From contig NZ_CP027062.1 in assembly GCF_002966125.1 (NCBI RefSeq), positions 2,418,001-2,482,000 of the forward strand: a stretch of DNA of 64,000 bases, in the 5' to 3' direction. This DNA is from Pukyongia salina. Its GTDB lineage: Bacteria > Bacteroidota > Bacteroidia > Flavobacteriales > Flavobacteriaceae. The notes beneath the pieces were generated by a model, which saw only the letters and a list, made by a program, of their open reading frames with translations, was not told the DNA's origin and did not search any database. The stretch's first letter is position 1. Each line of letters starts with the position of its first letter. The translations under genes were made by a program, and so were the position numbers. Of the stretch, positions 17,532-25,535 are shown in pieces.

Positions 17532-19484
17532 ATGAAGAAAAAGAAAGTCAATTTAAGAGATTTAAAGCCAAATTCGGGAAAAGAGCATGGACATGATGAT
17601 AGCCACAATCATAGTAACAATTCAAATAAATTTAAAGCCTACATTCCAGCCATCATAAGTTTTACAATGCTAATTATTGGTATTGGGTTAGATTATTTTG
17701 AAGTTAGTTTTTTCAAGGATTGGATTAGAGTCATTTATTATGGCATTGCTTATTTGCCAGTTGGACTTCCTGTTGTAAAGGAAGGCTGGGTAAGTATTAA
17801 TAAAGGCGATGTATTTACAGAGTTCTTTTTAATGTCCATTGCTACTATTGGTGCATTTATAATTGGTGAGTATCCTGAAGGTGTTGCGGTAATGTTATTT
17901 TACGCAGTTGGTGAATTATTTCAAAACGCAGCAGTAAACAGAGCAAAAGGAAATATAAAAGCCTTACTTGACGTAAGACCAAATGAAGCTCTGGTATTTC
18001 GAAACAATGATTATATATCTGTAAGTCCAGAAACGGTTAAAATTGGCGAAAAAATACAAGTACGTGTGGGAGAAAAAATTCCTTTGGACGGTATTCTTCT
18101 TTCCGAAAAAGGCTCATTTAATACAGCTGCATTAACAGGCGAAAGTAAACCCAATACCTTGGTAAATGGCGAAAAATTATTTGCTGGTAGTATTAATTTG
18201 GATGGCGTAATAGAAATCGAAACCACCAAAGAATTTAAGGATAGTTCCATTGCCAGAATTCTGGATATGGTTCAGAATGCCGTAGCTCGTAAATCGAAGA
18301 CAGAATTGTTCATCAGGCAATTCGCACGAATTTACACACCCATTGTAGTGTTTTTAGCAATTGGTGTTACGTTCATTCCCTATTTTTTTGTTCATGATTA
18401 TGTCTTTAAAGATTGGTTATACAGAGCTTTAATTTTTCTGGTAATCTCTTGTCCTTGTGCCCTAGTTATTTCAATACCATTAGGTTACTTCGGAGGATTA
18501 GGAGCAGCTTCAAAGAATGGTATTTTGTTTAAAGGCGCTTCATTTCTAGATGCAATGACCAAGGTAAATACTTTGGTTATGGATAAGACAGGAACGGTTA
18601 CCAAAGGAGTTTTCAAAATCAAAGAAATCAAAGTCATAGATTTAGAAGAATCCGAATTTATGAAGTACCTAATGGCTATGGAAGAACAGTCAATACATCC
18701 CATTGCAAAAGCCATATTGGAATACAAGCAAGATCTTAAAGGATTTAAAGCAGAAGAAGTTTCTGAAATCGCAGGTAAAGGCTTAAAAGGTATCGTGAAT
18801 GGCAAGACCGTATTAGTTGGTAATAAAGCCCTTATGACAGCTAATAACATTAGCGTTTTAGATGAAACGGATACAATTGTAGAATCGATTGTTTTAGTAA
18901 GCATCGATAATAAGTTCGCTGGTTTTGTAGTAATTGCTGATGAATTAAAGGAAGATGCACAAGAAACGATTACAGCATTGCATAAAATAGGTGTCAAAAA
19001 TATAATGATGCTTTCTGGGGATAAAGATTCAATTACTCAAAAAGTAGCCTCTGAATTAAATATAGAAAACGCAAAAGGCGGCTTGTTACCAGAGGATAAA
19101 TTAAATGAAGTTGAAATTTTAAAGAAAAATCCAACAAATAAAATTGCTTTCATAGGTGATGGTATTAATGATGCGCCCGTTTTAGCTGCAAGTGATGTGG
19201 GTATCGCAATGGGTGGTTTAGGTAGTGATGTTGCTATAGAAACAGCTGATGTTATAATTCAAACAGACCAACCTTCAAAAGTGGTTAGAGCCATTAAAAT
19301 AAGTCGCTCCACCCGAAAAATTGTTTGGCAGAACATTATTTTGGCTTTTGGTGTAAAAGTTATTGTATTGATTTTAGGAGCAGGTGGCTTGGCTACAATG
19401 TGGGAAGCTGTTTTTGCAGATGTAGGTGTAGCACTATTGGCAATATTAAATGCAGTTCGATTACAGAGAATGGAATGGAGTTAA
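17532..19484 (+). CDS. Zn/Cd/Pb-type heavy-metal P1B ATPase
   Basis: 650 residues from the ATG at 17532; a TTG at 17511 would add seven residues and is less likely. A His-rich head (EHGHDDSHNHSNN) replaces the usual HMA domain. The membrane metal site CPC is at 307-309 in the context CPCALVISIPLGYFGG, typical of the ZntA/CadA type, and the phosphorylated Asp is 351 in DKTGTVTKG; HPIA and GDGINDAPVLAASDVGIAMG are also present. It should export divalent soft metals from the cytoplasm. It follows the Fur-family gene on the same strand, and its 3' end borders the tRNA-Ser repeat array. Confidence 0.87.
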   Translation: MKKKKVNLRDLKPNSGKEHGHDDSHNHSNNSNKFKAYIPAIISFTMLIIGIGLDYFEVSFFKDWIRVIYYGIAYLPVGLPVVKEGWVSINKGDVFTEFFLMSIATIGAFIIGEYPEGVAVMLFYAVGELFQNAAVNRAKGNIKALLDVRPNEALVFRNNDYISVSPETVKIGEKIQVRVGEKIPLDGILLSEKGSFNTAALTGESKPNTLVNGEKLFAGSINLDGVIEIETTKEFKDSSIARILDMVQNAVARKSKTELFIRQFARIYTPIVVFLAIGVTFIPYFFVHDYVFKDWLYRALIFLVISCPCALVISIPLGYFGGLGAASKNGILFKGASFLDAMTKVNTLVMDKTGTVTKGVFKIKEIKVIDLEESEFMKYLMAMEEQSIHPIAKAILEYKQDLKGFKAEEVSEIAGKGLKGIVNGKTVLVGNKALMTANNISVLDETDTIVESIVLVSIDNKFAGFVVIADELKEDAQETITALHKIGVKNIMMLSGDKDSITQKVASELNIENAKGGLLPEDKLNEVEILKKNPTNKIAFIGDGINDAPVLAASDVGIAMGGLGSDVAIETADVIIQTDQPSKVVRAIKISRSTRKIVWQNIILAFGVKVIVLILGAGGLATMWEAVFADVGVALLAILNAVRLQRMEWS

Positions 19485-19692
19485 TTCAAATTATATTGCG
19501 GACTATTGTCAGCTATTATGTCAACTAAGAAAACAAACCCGCTTATATCAACAGATAACGGAGATAGTAGCGGAGAAAGAGGGATTACATATCCCTGGTC
19601 CTCCACACCTTACAATAAAGCTCCCTGCTGCTTACGCAGCATTAATGCTTTTGCTTTTTCTTCACTTATGAAAGCCTGCGCCTTTCAACATT

Positions 19693-19735
19693 CTAACAAA
19701 CAAAAGCCCAATTTCTTTTCAGAAATTGAGCTTTG
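19693..19735 (-). terminator. Copy of the terminator in the distal repeat
   Basis: The stem is unchanged but the U-tract is interrupted (TTTTGTTTGTT), so this copy may be weaker. It lies downstream of the second reproduced tRNA tail (19741). Confidence 0.65.
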
Positions 19736-19867
19736 CTCTAAGCGGAGAAAGAGGGATTACATATCCCTACGGTCTCCACACCTTACAATAAAGCTCCCTG
19801 CTGCTTTCGCAGCATTAATGCTTATGCTTTTTATTCACTTATGAAAGCCTGCGCCTTTCACCGTTCC

Positions 19868-19908
19868 AAAAAAACAAAAGCCCAATTTCTTTTCAGAAAT
19901 TGAGCTTT
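19868..19908 (-). terminator. Copy of the terminator in the middle repeat
   Basis: Same stem, GAAA loop and U-tract as the terminator at 20041-20081, placed downstream of the first reproduced tRNA tail (19915). Confidence 0.75.
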
Positions 19909-20040
19909 GCTCTAAGCGGAGAAAGAGGGATTACATATCCCTGGTCCTCCACACCTTACAATAAAGCTCCCTGCTGCTTACGCAGCATTAATGCTTTTGC
20001 TTTTTCTTCACTTATGAAAGCCTACGCCTTTCACCGTTCC

Positions 20041-20081
20041 AAAAAAACAAAAGCCCAATTTCTTTTCAGAAATTGAGCTTT
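20041..20081 (-). terminator. Intrinsic terminator directly after tRNA-Ser
   Basis: On the minus strand GCTCAATTTCT, loop GAAA and AGAAATTGGGC form an 11-bp stem with one U-G wobble, followed by TTTTGTTTTTTT. The wobble pairs only in minus-strand RNA (it is a C-A clash on the plus strand), which fits its place after the tRNA. Confidence 0.8.
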
Positions 20082-20089
20082 GCTCTAAG

Positions 20090-20174
20090 CGGAGAAAGAG
20101 GGATTCGAACCCCCGGAGGTGTGACCCTCAACAGTTTTCAAGACTGCCGCATTCGACCACTCTGCCATTTCTCC
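20090..20174 (-). tRNA. tRNA-Ser (anticodon UGA)
   Basis: 85 nt with acceptor stem GGAGAAA/TTTCTCC, discriminator G, D-arm GCAGAGTGGTCGAATGC, anticodon loop CTTGAAA giving anticodon TGA, a long variable arm (GTTGAGGGTCACACCTCC) typical of serine tRNAs, and T-arm GGGGG-TTCGAAT-CCCTC. No CCA is encoded. It would read UCA and other UCN codons. Confidence 0.96.
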
Positions 20175-20184
20175 AATGCGGTTG

Positions 20185-20192
20185 CAAATATA
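20185..20192 (-). promoter_or_regulatory. Candidate -7 element of tRNA-Ser
   Basis: On the minus strand TATATTTG, a match to TAnnTTTG, lies 10 bases before the tRNA 5' end. Confidence 0.5.
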
Positions 20193-20356
20193 CTATGCTT
20201 TTTTATTCTGAAAAAACTATTTTGAAAGATTTACACTAATCGATCTTCTCCCTTATCTTTTTATATTCCGCAGATTCTACGCCTAAGAATAACCTTTACT
20301 TTTTGCGATATAGTTATTTGTAATTACACCTTTTCATTTAATCGGGATATGAAACG

Positions 20357-20364
20357 TACTTTTG
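20357..20364 (+). promoter_or_regulatory. Candidate -7 element of the nitroreductase gene
   Basis: TACTTTTG matches TAnnTTTG and ends 18 bases before the ATG at 20383. It also shows that a longer TTG-started frame from 20362 would begin inside the promoter. Confidence 0.45.
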
Positions 20365-20382
20365 TACTATATCCTAGAGATC

Positions 20383-21018
20383 ATGAATTCAGAAATTATA
20401 TCTAAACTTCGATGGCGATACGCAACTAAGAAATTCGATCCCAATAAAATTCTTTCCGAAGCAAAATTGGAAATTCTAAAAGAGGCATTTAATCTCACTG
20501 CTACATCCTACGGACTCCAGCCGCTTCGATTATTAGTCCTCACAGATCCTACCATAAAGGAGCAACTTGTACCCATTAGTATGGATCAACTACAGGTAAA
20601 GGACGCTTCTCATGTTCTCATTATTTGTACAGAACAAACCGTGACTTCAAAATATATAGAAGCACATTTTAGTAGGGTAGAGGAAATACGCAATACACCG
20701 AGAAAGATTCTTGATCCCTTCGAAGACTTTCTTGTTGCTTCTTTTTCTGAAATGAAACCCGAGGAGATCGACCTATGGATGACCAAACAAGCCTACCTCG
20801 CCATGGGTAATTTACTTACCGTTTGCGCTCTGGAAGGTATCGACGCCTGTCCTATGGAAGGTTTCGAACCGGAAAAGTATGACGAACTTCTGGAATTACA
20901 CAAACTAGGCCTTCGCTCTGTGCTGGTCTTGCCTGTAGGTTATCGTGCTGAGGATGATATGTTCGCCGATTTTAAAAAGGTGAGACGTGGGGTAAAAGAT
21001 GTAGTGATCGAACTTTAG
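20383..21018 (+). CDS. NAD(P)H-dependent nitroreductase family protein
   Basis: 211 residues. The opening MNSEIISKLRWRYATKKFDP is the standard FMN-binding start of NfsB-like nitroreductases (R-x-x-x-K-F-D/x-P), and MEGFEPEKYDELLEL with VLPVGYRAEDD closes the fold. These homodimeric FMN enzymes reduce nitroaromatics, quinones or similar electron acceptors with NAD(P)H in the cytoplasm; the natural substrate is not readable. It is a single-gene unit. Confidence 0.88.
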   Translation: MNSEIISKLRWRYATKKFDPNKILSEAKLEILKEAFNLTATSYGLQPLRLLVLTDPTIKEQLVPISMDQLQVKDASHVLIICTEQTVTSKYIEAHFSRVEEIRNTPRKILDPFEDFLVASFSEMKPEEIDLWMTKQAYLAMGNLLTVCALEGIDACPMEGFEPEKYDELLELHKLGLRSVLVLPVGYRAEDDMFADFKKVRRGVKDVVIEL

Positions 21019-21081
21019 TCTATATATCGTTACCTATTTTATCAAATAGTACATCTCTATCAAATATTTGTACGCAACCCT

Positions 21082-21089
21082 TATCTTTG
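21082..21089 (+). promoter_or_regulatory. Candidate -7 element of the DegT aminotransferase gene
   Basis: TATCTTTG matches TAnnTTTG, 36 bases before the ATG at 21126. Confidence 0.45.
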
Positions 21090-21125
21090 CCGCTTATCTA
21101 TTAAGTGACCTAATTTTTTAGCAAT

Positions 21126-22319
21126 ATGCCCGGATTTGAAGTTTTTGGCGCCGAAGAGCGTAAACAAGTGAACGACGTATTAGAAACCGGTATCCTCATG
21201 CGATACGGATTCGACGGAATGCGAAACAATCATTGGAAAGCTAAGGAATTTGAGGCGGCATTTGCCAAACGTATGCAGGTAAATCATTGTCAGCTTGTCT
21301 CCAGCGGCACAGCAGCACTCACAGTAGCCCTGGCCTCGGCCGGAATAGGGGCAGGGGATGAGGTGATCATGCCTACATTCACCTTTGTGGCAAGTTTCGA
21401 ATCCATCATGATGTTGGGCGCCGTTCCTGTCCTGGTGGATATAGACGACACCCTAACCCTGGATCCCGTGGCAGTCGAGGCTGCCATAACTCCTCGAACT
21501 CGTTGTATCATGCCTGTTCATATGTGTGGATCCATGGCAGATCTTAAAGCCCTGAAATCTATTTGCGATAAATACAATCTTATCTTGTTGGAAGATGCCT
21601 GTCAGGCATTAGGTGGTACATACGACGGGAAACCTCTCGGTAGCTATGGCGACCTGGGATGCTTTTCTTTCGATTTCGTTAAGACCATTACCTGCGGTGA
21701 AGGAGGAGCGGTAATTAGTAATTTTGAACAGTATATGATCCACGCAGACCAGTACCAGGATCACGGCCATGATCATGTTGGTAACGATAGGGGAGCCGAA
21801 ACTCATCCCACCTTGGGCTATAATTTCAGAATTTCCGAACTCAATGCAGCCGTGGGTATCGCTCAGCTAGCGAAGATGGATACTATTCTAGATATTCAGA
21901 AGACAAATTACACCCTAATGCGTAATGCTATAGCCGGAATTCCGGGTGTAAGCTTTAGGCGAGTTCCCGAAACCGGGGTAGAAAATTATTCTTTTCTGAA
22001 TTTCTTTATGCCTTCGGAAGAAAAAGCCAAAAAAGCTCATGCTGCATTGCTTGAGGCAGGCGTAGATGGCAGCTTCTACTGGTATACCAATAATTGGCAT
22101 TATATAAACGGATGGGAGCATCTGCGTAACCTGAAGTCTCTAGGCAGATTACCTTCAGAAATAAAAACTCAGATGCAGGATCTTAATAACACCGATTTCT
22201 CTAAAAGCGATCACTGGATGGGCAGAACCATTTCCTGCCTGGTAAAAGTTGGCTGGACCGAGGAAGAAGTGAAACAACGTGCTGCTAATATGAAGGCAGC
22301 ACTGGAGCAGGTGATCTAA
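21126..22319 (+). CDS. DegT/DnrJ/EryC1/StrS family PLP aminotransferase
   Basis: 397 residues of the fold-type I family that acts on keto-sugars or cyclitols. Visible marks are the PLP-phosphate site SSGTAALTVAL, the IMPTFTFVASFESI strand, LEDACQALGG (the Asp that contacts the pyridine ring), and the lysine in SFDFVKTITCGEGGAV. Unusually for the family it is a lone gene, not in a polysaccharide or antibiotic cluster, so the substrate is open. Its end overlaps that of the convergent ribB gene by four bases. Confidence 0.85.
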   Translation: MPGFEVFGAEERKQVNDVLETGILMRYGFDGMRNNHWKAKEFEAAFAKRMQVNHCQLVSSGTAALTVALASAGIGAGDEVIMPTFTFVASFESIMMLGAVPVLVDIDDTLTLDPVAVEAAITPRTRCIMPVHMCGSMADLKALKSICDKYNLILLEDACQALGGTYDGKPLGSYGDLGCFSFDFVKTITCGEGGAVISNFEQYMIHADQYQDHGHDHVGNDRGAETHPTLGYNFRISELNAAVGIAQLAKMDTILDIQKTNYTLMRNAIAGIPGVSFRRVPETGVENYSFLNFFMPSEEKAKKAHAALLEAGVDGSFYWYTNNWHYINGWEHLRNLKSLGRLPSEIKTQMQDLNNTDFSKSDHWMGRTISCLVKVGWTEEEVKQRAANMKAALEQVI

Positions 22320-23464
22320 TACGCCACGTAATCTACAATCTCCAGGCCATATCCTATCATTCCTACTCGTTTTGATTGCTGACTATTAGAGATGAGCCTT
22401 ATTTTATGAATACCCAGGTCGTGAAGGATCTGTGCCCCTATACCAAAATCTTTGCTATCCATCTCTATTCTTGGCGCTTTGGCGATCTCGTTGTCAACTT
22501 GAGCTTCACGTAGCTGCGCTAAACGTTTTAAAAGGTTTAACGACTGGGACTGCTGATTGATAAAAACAATGGCTCCTTTTCCTTCATCATTAACCACCTT
22601 GAACATATCGTCCAGTTTCTTATCTGCATTATTGGTTAGCGTACCCAATATGTCATTATTAACCAGCGTAGAATTAACTCGTACTAAAACGGGTTCATTT
22701 TCCTGCCATTCTCCTTTTGTCAGGGCGATGTGGATTTGATTATTGGTAGTTTGCTGATAAGCTCTTAGCCTGTATTTGCCGAAGTTGGTATTGATCTCAA
22801 AATCTTCTTTTTTGTCGATCAGGGAATCGTGCTCCATCCTGTAGGCTACAAGATCTTCTATAGAAACCAATTTAAGGTCGAATTTCTTCGCTACTTCTAC
22901 CAGTTGTGGCAATCGTGCCATTGTTCCGTCTTCATTAAGGATCTCCACCAATATTCCAGCTGGTTTTAATCCCGCCAGTCTCGCGAAATCTATAGCCGCT
23001 TCTGTGTGCCCTGTTCTTCTCAATACACCTCCTTCTTTGGCGCGAAGTGGGAATATATGTCCTGGCCTACCAAGGTCACTGGGTTTTGTATCTTCATCAA
23101 CCAGGGCTTTCATGGTCTTGGCCCGGTCATGAACCGAGATACCTGTTGTACAGCCATGTCCTATAAGATCTACCGATACAGTAAATTGAGTATGATGTAA
23201 TACAGTATTGTTCTCAACCATCATGGTAAGATCCAGCTCCTTACAGCGTTCTTCGGTAAGAGGTGCGCAGATAAGTCCGCGCCCATGTCTGGCCATGAAA
23301 TTGATCATCTCCGGAGTTACCATTTCGGCAGCGGCGATAAAATCTCCTTCATTTTCTCGATTCTCATCGTCTACCACAATGATGATCTTTCCATCTCGTA
23401 TATCCTCTATGGCTTCTTCAATGGTGTTTAGTTTTATGGTGCTGGTCTTTTCCGTAGTGATCAT
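22316..23464 (-). CDS. ribB: 3,4-dihydroxy-2-butanone-4-phosphate synthase with decayed GCHII domain
   Basis: 382 residues. The first ~200 are a complete RibB domain: [16 protein letters not shown] (metal-binding acidic loop), [43 protein letters not shown]. It converts ribulose-5-phosphate to the four-carbon unit of riboflavin. The rest has the size and outline of GTP cyclohydrolase II (RibA), but the zinc cysteines and the QEGRGIGL motif are absent: the matching places read [16 protein letters not shown] and [15 protein letters not shown]. So this is RibBA-shaped but probably active only as RibB. A TATCTTTG element gives it its own promoter. Confidence 0.88.
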   Translation of the reverse strand: MITTEKTSTIKLNTIEEAIEDIRDGKIIIVVDDENRENEGDFIAAAEMVTPEMINFMARHGRGLICAPLTEERCKELDLTMMVENNTVLHHTQFTVSVDLIGHGCTTGISVHDRAKTMKALVDEDTKPSDLGRPGHIFPLRAKEGGVLRRTGHTEAAIDFARLAGLKPAGILVEILNEDGTMARLPQLVEVAKKFDLKLVSIEDLVAYRMEHDSLIDKKEDFEINTNFGKYRLRAYQQTTNNQIHIALTKGEWQENEPVLVRVNSTLVNNDILGTLTNNADKKLDDMFKVVNDEGKGAIVFINQQSQSLNLLKRLAQLREAQVDNEIAKAPRIEMDSKDFGIGAQILHDLGIHKIRLISNSQQSKRVGMIGYGLEIVDYVAY

Positions 23465-23483
23465 GTTTTATTTATTAACGGTA

Positions 23484-23491
23484 CAAAGATA
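23484..23491 (-). promoter_or_regulatory. Candidate -7 element of ribB
   Basis: Minus-strand TATCTTTG, 19 bases before the ribB ATG at 23464. The 82-base gap to the upstream gene is too short for an FMN riboswitch and I see none of its conserved core. Confidence 0.5.
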
Positions 23492-23546
23492 CTGAAAGGC
23501 TAAGAAATAAAACCAGCCCACAGTATTAGTCTTCCCTATATCACTA

Positions 23547-25529
23547 TTAACGAATATTTTTCAAGCTTCGTTGTATGTGTCTCTTATAGTAGAAATACAA
23601 AAAGATATATAGCGGGAATCCCACTAAGATTACTGCCGAATTAATCGTTTGGTCTTTGGTGATCCTACTTAGGTTATTCACGGTATTATGGGTCTTGAAT
23701 AGGAAGACATAGAAAAGCACGATATTAATCAGCCCGATCACCGAAAGTATAACAGTTATGGTTTCATCTTTAGTCTCCATTGCCGTGGTGACAATTGGTA
23801 TTACCAAATAAAGCGCAAAACAAATAAAGGTATATACAGATAGTTTCCTGAATCGGCTAACCAGTTTTTCCGCTTCGATAAGGTCTTTATTATACAAATC
23901 TCCCGAAACGTGTAAATGCTCTTGGGTAAACCCGTGCTCGGCTAGTTTTCGCAAGGCAGCGATCCTGAAATCACTTGTATAGCCATATTGCTTAGAGTTC
24001 TTTACAGCGTCTTTAAGCTGGGCTACCGTTAGGCCTTCCAAGGATTCTTCTTCCTCTTTGGTTATCGCGATCTCTTTATTGAGGTTCTCGTACACAACTT
24101 CCACTTCGGCGGCTGGCGATTTTCTAAATCGATGAAGAAAGGAATCGATATCGAAGATGCCTTGATCTGTCGTCGCCCTGTAAGTAAGCCATACCCCAAG
24201 GGGGAGCATGATAGCTGTACTAATCCAGGATGCGATAAAAGGATGCATTGTCCCGTCTTCTGCACTGTTCTTCGCAAATATCCCGATGAAATGATAGGTT
24301 AGGAAGAGCAATACTGCCACCACCATGGGAAGTCCCATTCCACCTTTACGGATTATAGCACCCAGGGGAGCACCTACAAAGAAGAGTATGATGCAGGCAA
24401 TTGCGAGTACGTATTTCTCATGAAGAGCGATCTCGTGTTTATTGAGCTGCTTGGTCTTAATTTGGAATTCGATCTTTTTAGAGTTTATCGACTGGATGGT
24501 CCCTCTTACGTTGTTAAGAGCCATGTTCAAAATGTTCAACTGAATGGGCACCTGGTAAACCTCCAGAACCTGGCCTATGGTATCTGTGCCTTCCACATCC
24601 TGTACTTTTGGATCCTTGAACTTTGAAAGTCCGCTACGGTAGTACATATTATCTGCAAAGGTTTTAATGTCGTTGGTATAACCAATAGAGAGAGAGTCGA
24701 TCTCCACGAACAGCTCGGACATCTTGTACATATTGTGGTTGCTTACGTCGTTCTCTTTGTCTACATCTGTATCATTGAATTCGGTTAGGTCGATATTGAT
24801 CACATATTGCTCAAAATAACTTTTTACAAAGGGCTCCTTTTGTTGTTTTTCGGGATCTTTGGTCTGAACTTCATCAAAATAATAGCCTTCATTTAATATC
24901 AACGATAGGGTGTTGCTACCCTTGGCACTGGCCAACTCGCCATTATCTGCGATAATTACGGTATAGTTTCCATTTGGCCTTGAAGGGTTTTTCTTGTGGA
25001 TCACTATATTCTTTAAGTACTGGTCGCGATCCCCGCTTTTCTCGGCTACTTTGATATTAAAATCGTCTCCAATCTGGCTAAACTGTCCTTCGGCTATTAC
25101 CATGGACGGACTAACCTGGGCGATGTTTCTTCTAAGGTTCTGCCACTTATATTCAGAATAAGGGATCACATTATTGGCAAACAGGAAGGCTGTTCCGGCA
25201 AGGATGAGTATAAAGATCGTGAGGCTTCGCATGGCGCGCTGCAAAGAGATCCCTGTAGATTTCATTGCCGCGAATTCATACTTTTCAGAAAAATTCCCAA
25301 AAACCATTAGGGAAGTGACCAGGATCGTTAGTGGCAATACCAGCGGAATAAGACGTGGAGAAACGTACCACAGGAATTTCAATACCACCCAGACATCAAG
25401 GTCTTTCCCGGCTAATTCGGAGATATATAACCAGATGGTCTGCAGTACAAAAATGAACATTAAAATAATGAAGACGCTAAAAAACGTCTTCAGGAATGAG
25501 ATCAATATGTAACGATCCAGTATTTTCAA
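23547..25529 (-). CDS. LptF/LptG family permease with extended C-terminus
   Basis: 660 residues. The N-terminal ~480 are the YjgP/YjgQ permease: a first helix pair after LDRYILISFLKTFF, a periplasmic beta-jellyroll region, and a C-terminal helix group (ISWISTAIMLPLGVWLTYRA region). These proteins extract lipopolysaccharide from the inner membrane with the LptB ATPase. The last ~180 residues add an acidic linker and three or four more membrane helices (YTFICFALYLVIPIV, TVILSVIGLINIVLFYVFLF, SAVILVGFPLYIFLYFYY) not found in E. coli LptF or LptG. It is six bases after lolA in the ftsK-lolA-lptF unit. Confidence 0.85.
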   Translation of the reverse strand: MKILDRYILISFLKTFFSVFIILMFIFVLQTIWLYISELAGKDLDVWVVLKFLWYVSPRLIPLVLPLTILVTSLMVFGNFSEKYEFAAMKSTGISLQRAMRSLTIFILILAGTAFLFANNVIPYSEYKWQNLRRNIAQVSPSMVIAEGQFSQIGDDFNIKVAEKSGDRDQYLKNIVIHKKNPSRPNGNYTVIIADNGELASAKGSNTLSLILNEGYYFDEVQTKDPEKQQKEPFVKSYFEQYVINIDLTEFNDTDVDKENDVSNHNMYKMSELFVEIDSLSIGYTNDIKTFADNMYYRSGLSKFKDPKVQDVEGTDTIGQVLEVYQVPIQLNILNMALNNVRGTIQSINSKKIEFQIKTKQLNKHEIALHEKYVLAIACIILFFVGAPLGAIIRKGGMGLPMVVAVLLFLTYHFIGIFAKNSAEDGTMHPFIASWISTAIMLPLGVWLTYRATTDQGIFDIDSFLHRFRKSPAAEVEVVYENLNKEIAITKEEEESLEGLTVAQLKDAVKNSKQYGYTSDFRIAALRKLAEHGFTQEHLHVSGDLYNKDLIEAEKLVSRFRKLSVYTFICFALYLVIPIVTTAMETKDETITVILSVIGLINIVLFYVFLFKTHNTVNNLSRITKDQTINSAVILVGFPLYIFLYFYYKRHIQRSLKNIR

Positions 25530-25535
25530 TGGTTG

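Larger units (their letters stand above)
19569..20087 (-). repeat. Three tandem ~173-bp repeats carrying the tRNA-Ser 3' tail
   Basis: On the plus strand the 18-base segment AGCGGAGAAAGAGGGATT begins at 19569, 19741, 19915 and again at 20088, where it is the real tRNA-Ser 3' end. Units are 172, 174 and 173 bases. Read on the minus (tRNA) strand each unit holds: a terminator hairpin with U-tract, a TGAAAG/CTTTCA hairpin, a GCTGC-GNRA-GCAGC hairpin, and then a T-arm-like hairpin AGGGAT-ATGTA-ATCCCT running into the tRNA tail TTTCTCCG. Units 1 and 3 have loop GTAA and unit 2 has GAAA in the third hairpin. Homology stops exactly at the distal tail at 19569. Reading frames across it are repeat artefacts. 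Confidence 0.85.

Noticed and set aside
2479-19568. Insertion sequence or integrase bordering the metal genes
   Set aside because: No transposase or tyrosine/serine recombinase could be read in any frame, and no matching terminal inverted repeats were seen. Only the AT-rich composition and the tRNA-tail border hint at transfer.
19450-19844. Open frames of 60-112 codons on the plus strand across the tRNA-Ser repeat array
   Set aside because: They are read through the tandem repeats on the strand opposite the tRNA, repeat the same peptide by copying, and have no promoter or family resemblance. They are artefacts of the array.
19569-20087. CRISPR array
   Set aside because: The units are ~173 bp and repeated over their whole length with no unique spacers, there are no cas genes, and the repeated tail is a tRNA 3' end.
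23465-23546. FMN riboswitch upstream of ribB
   Set aside because: The gap is 82 bases and contains a TATCTTTG promoter element close to the start; no conserved RFN core is visible.
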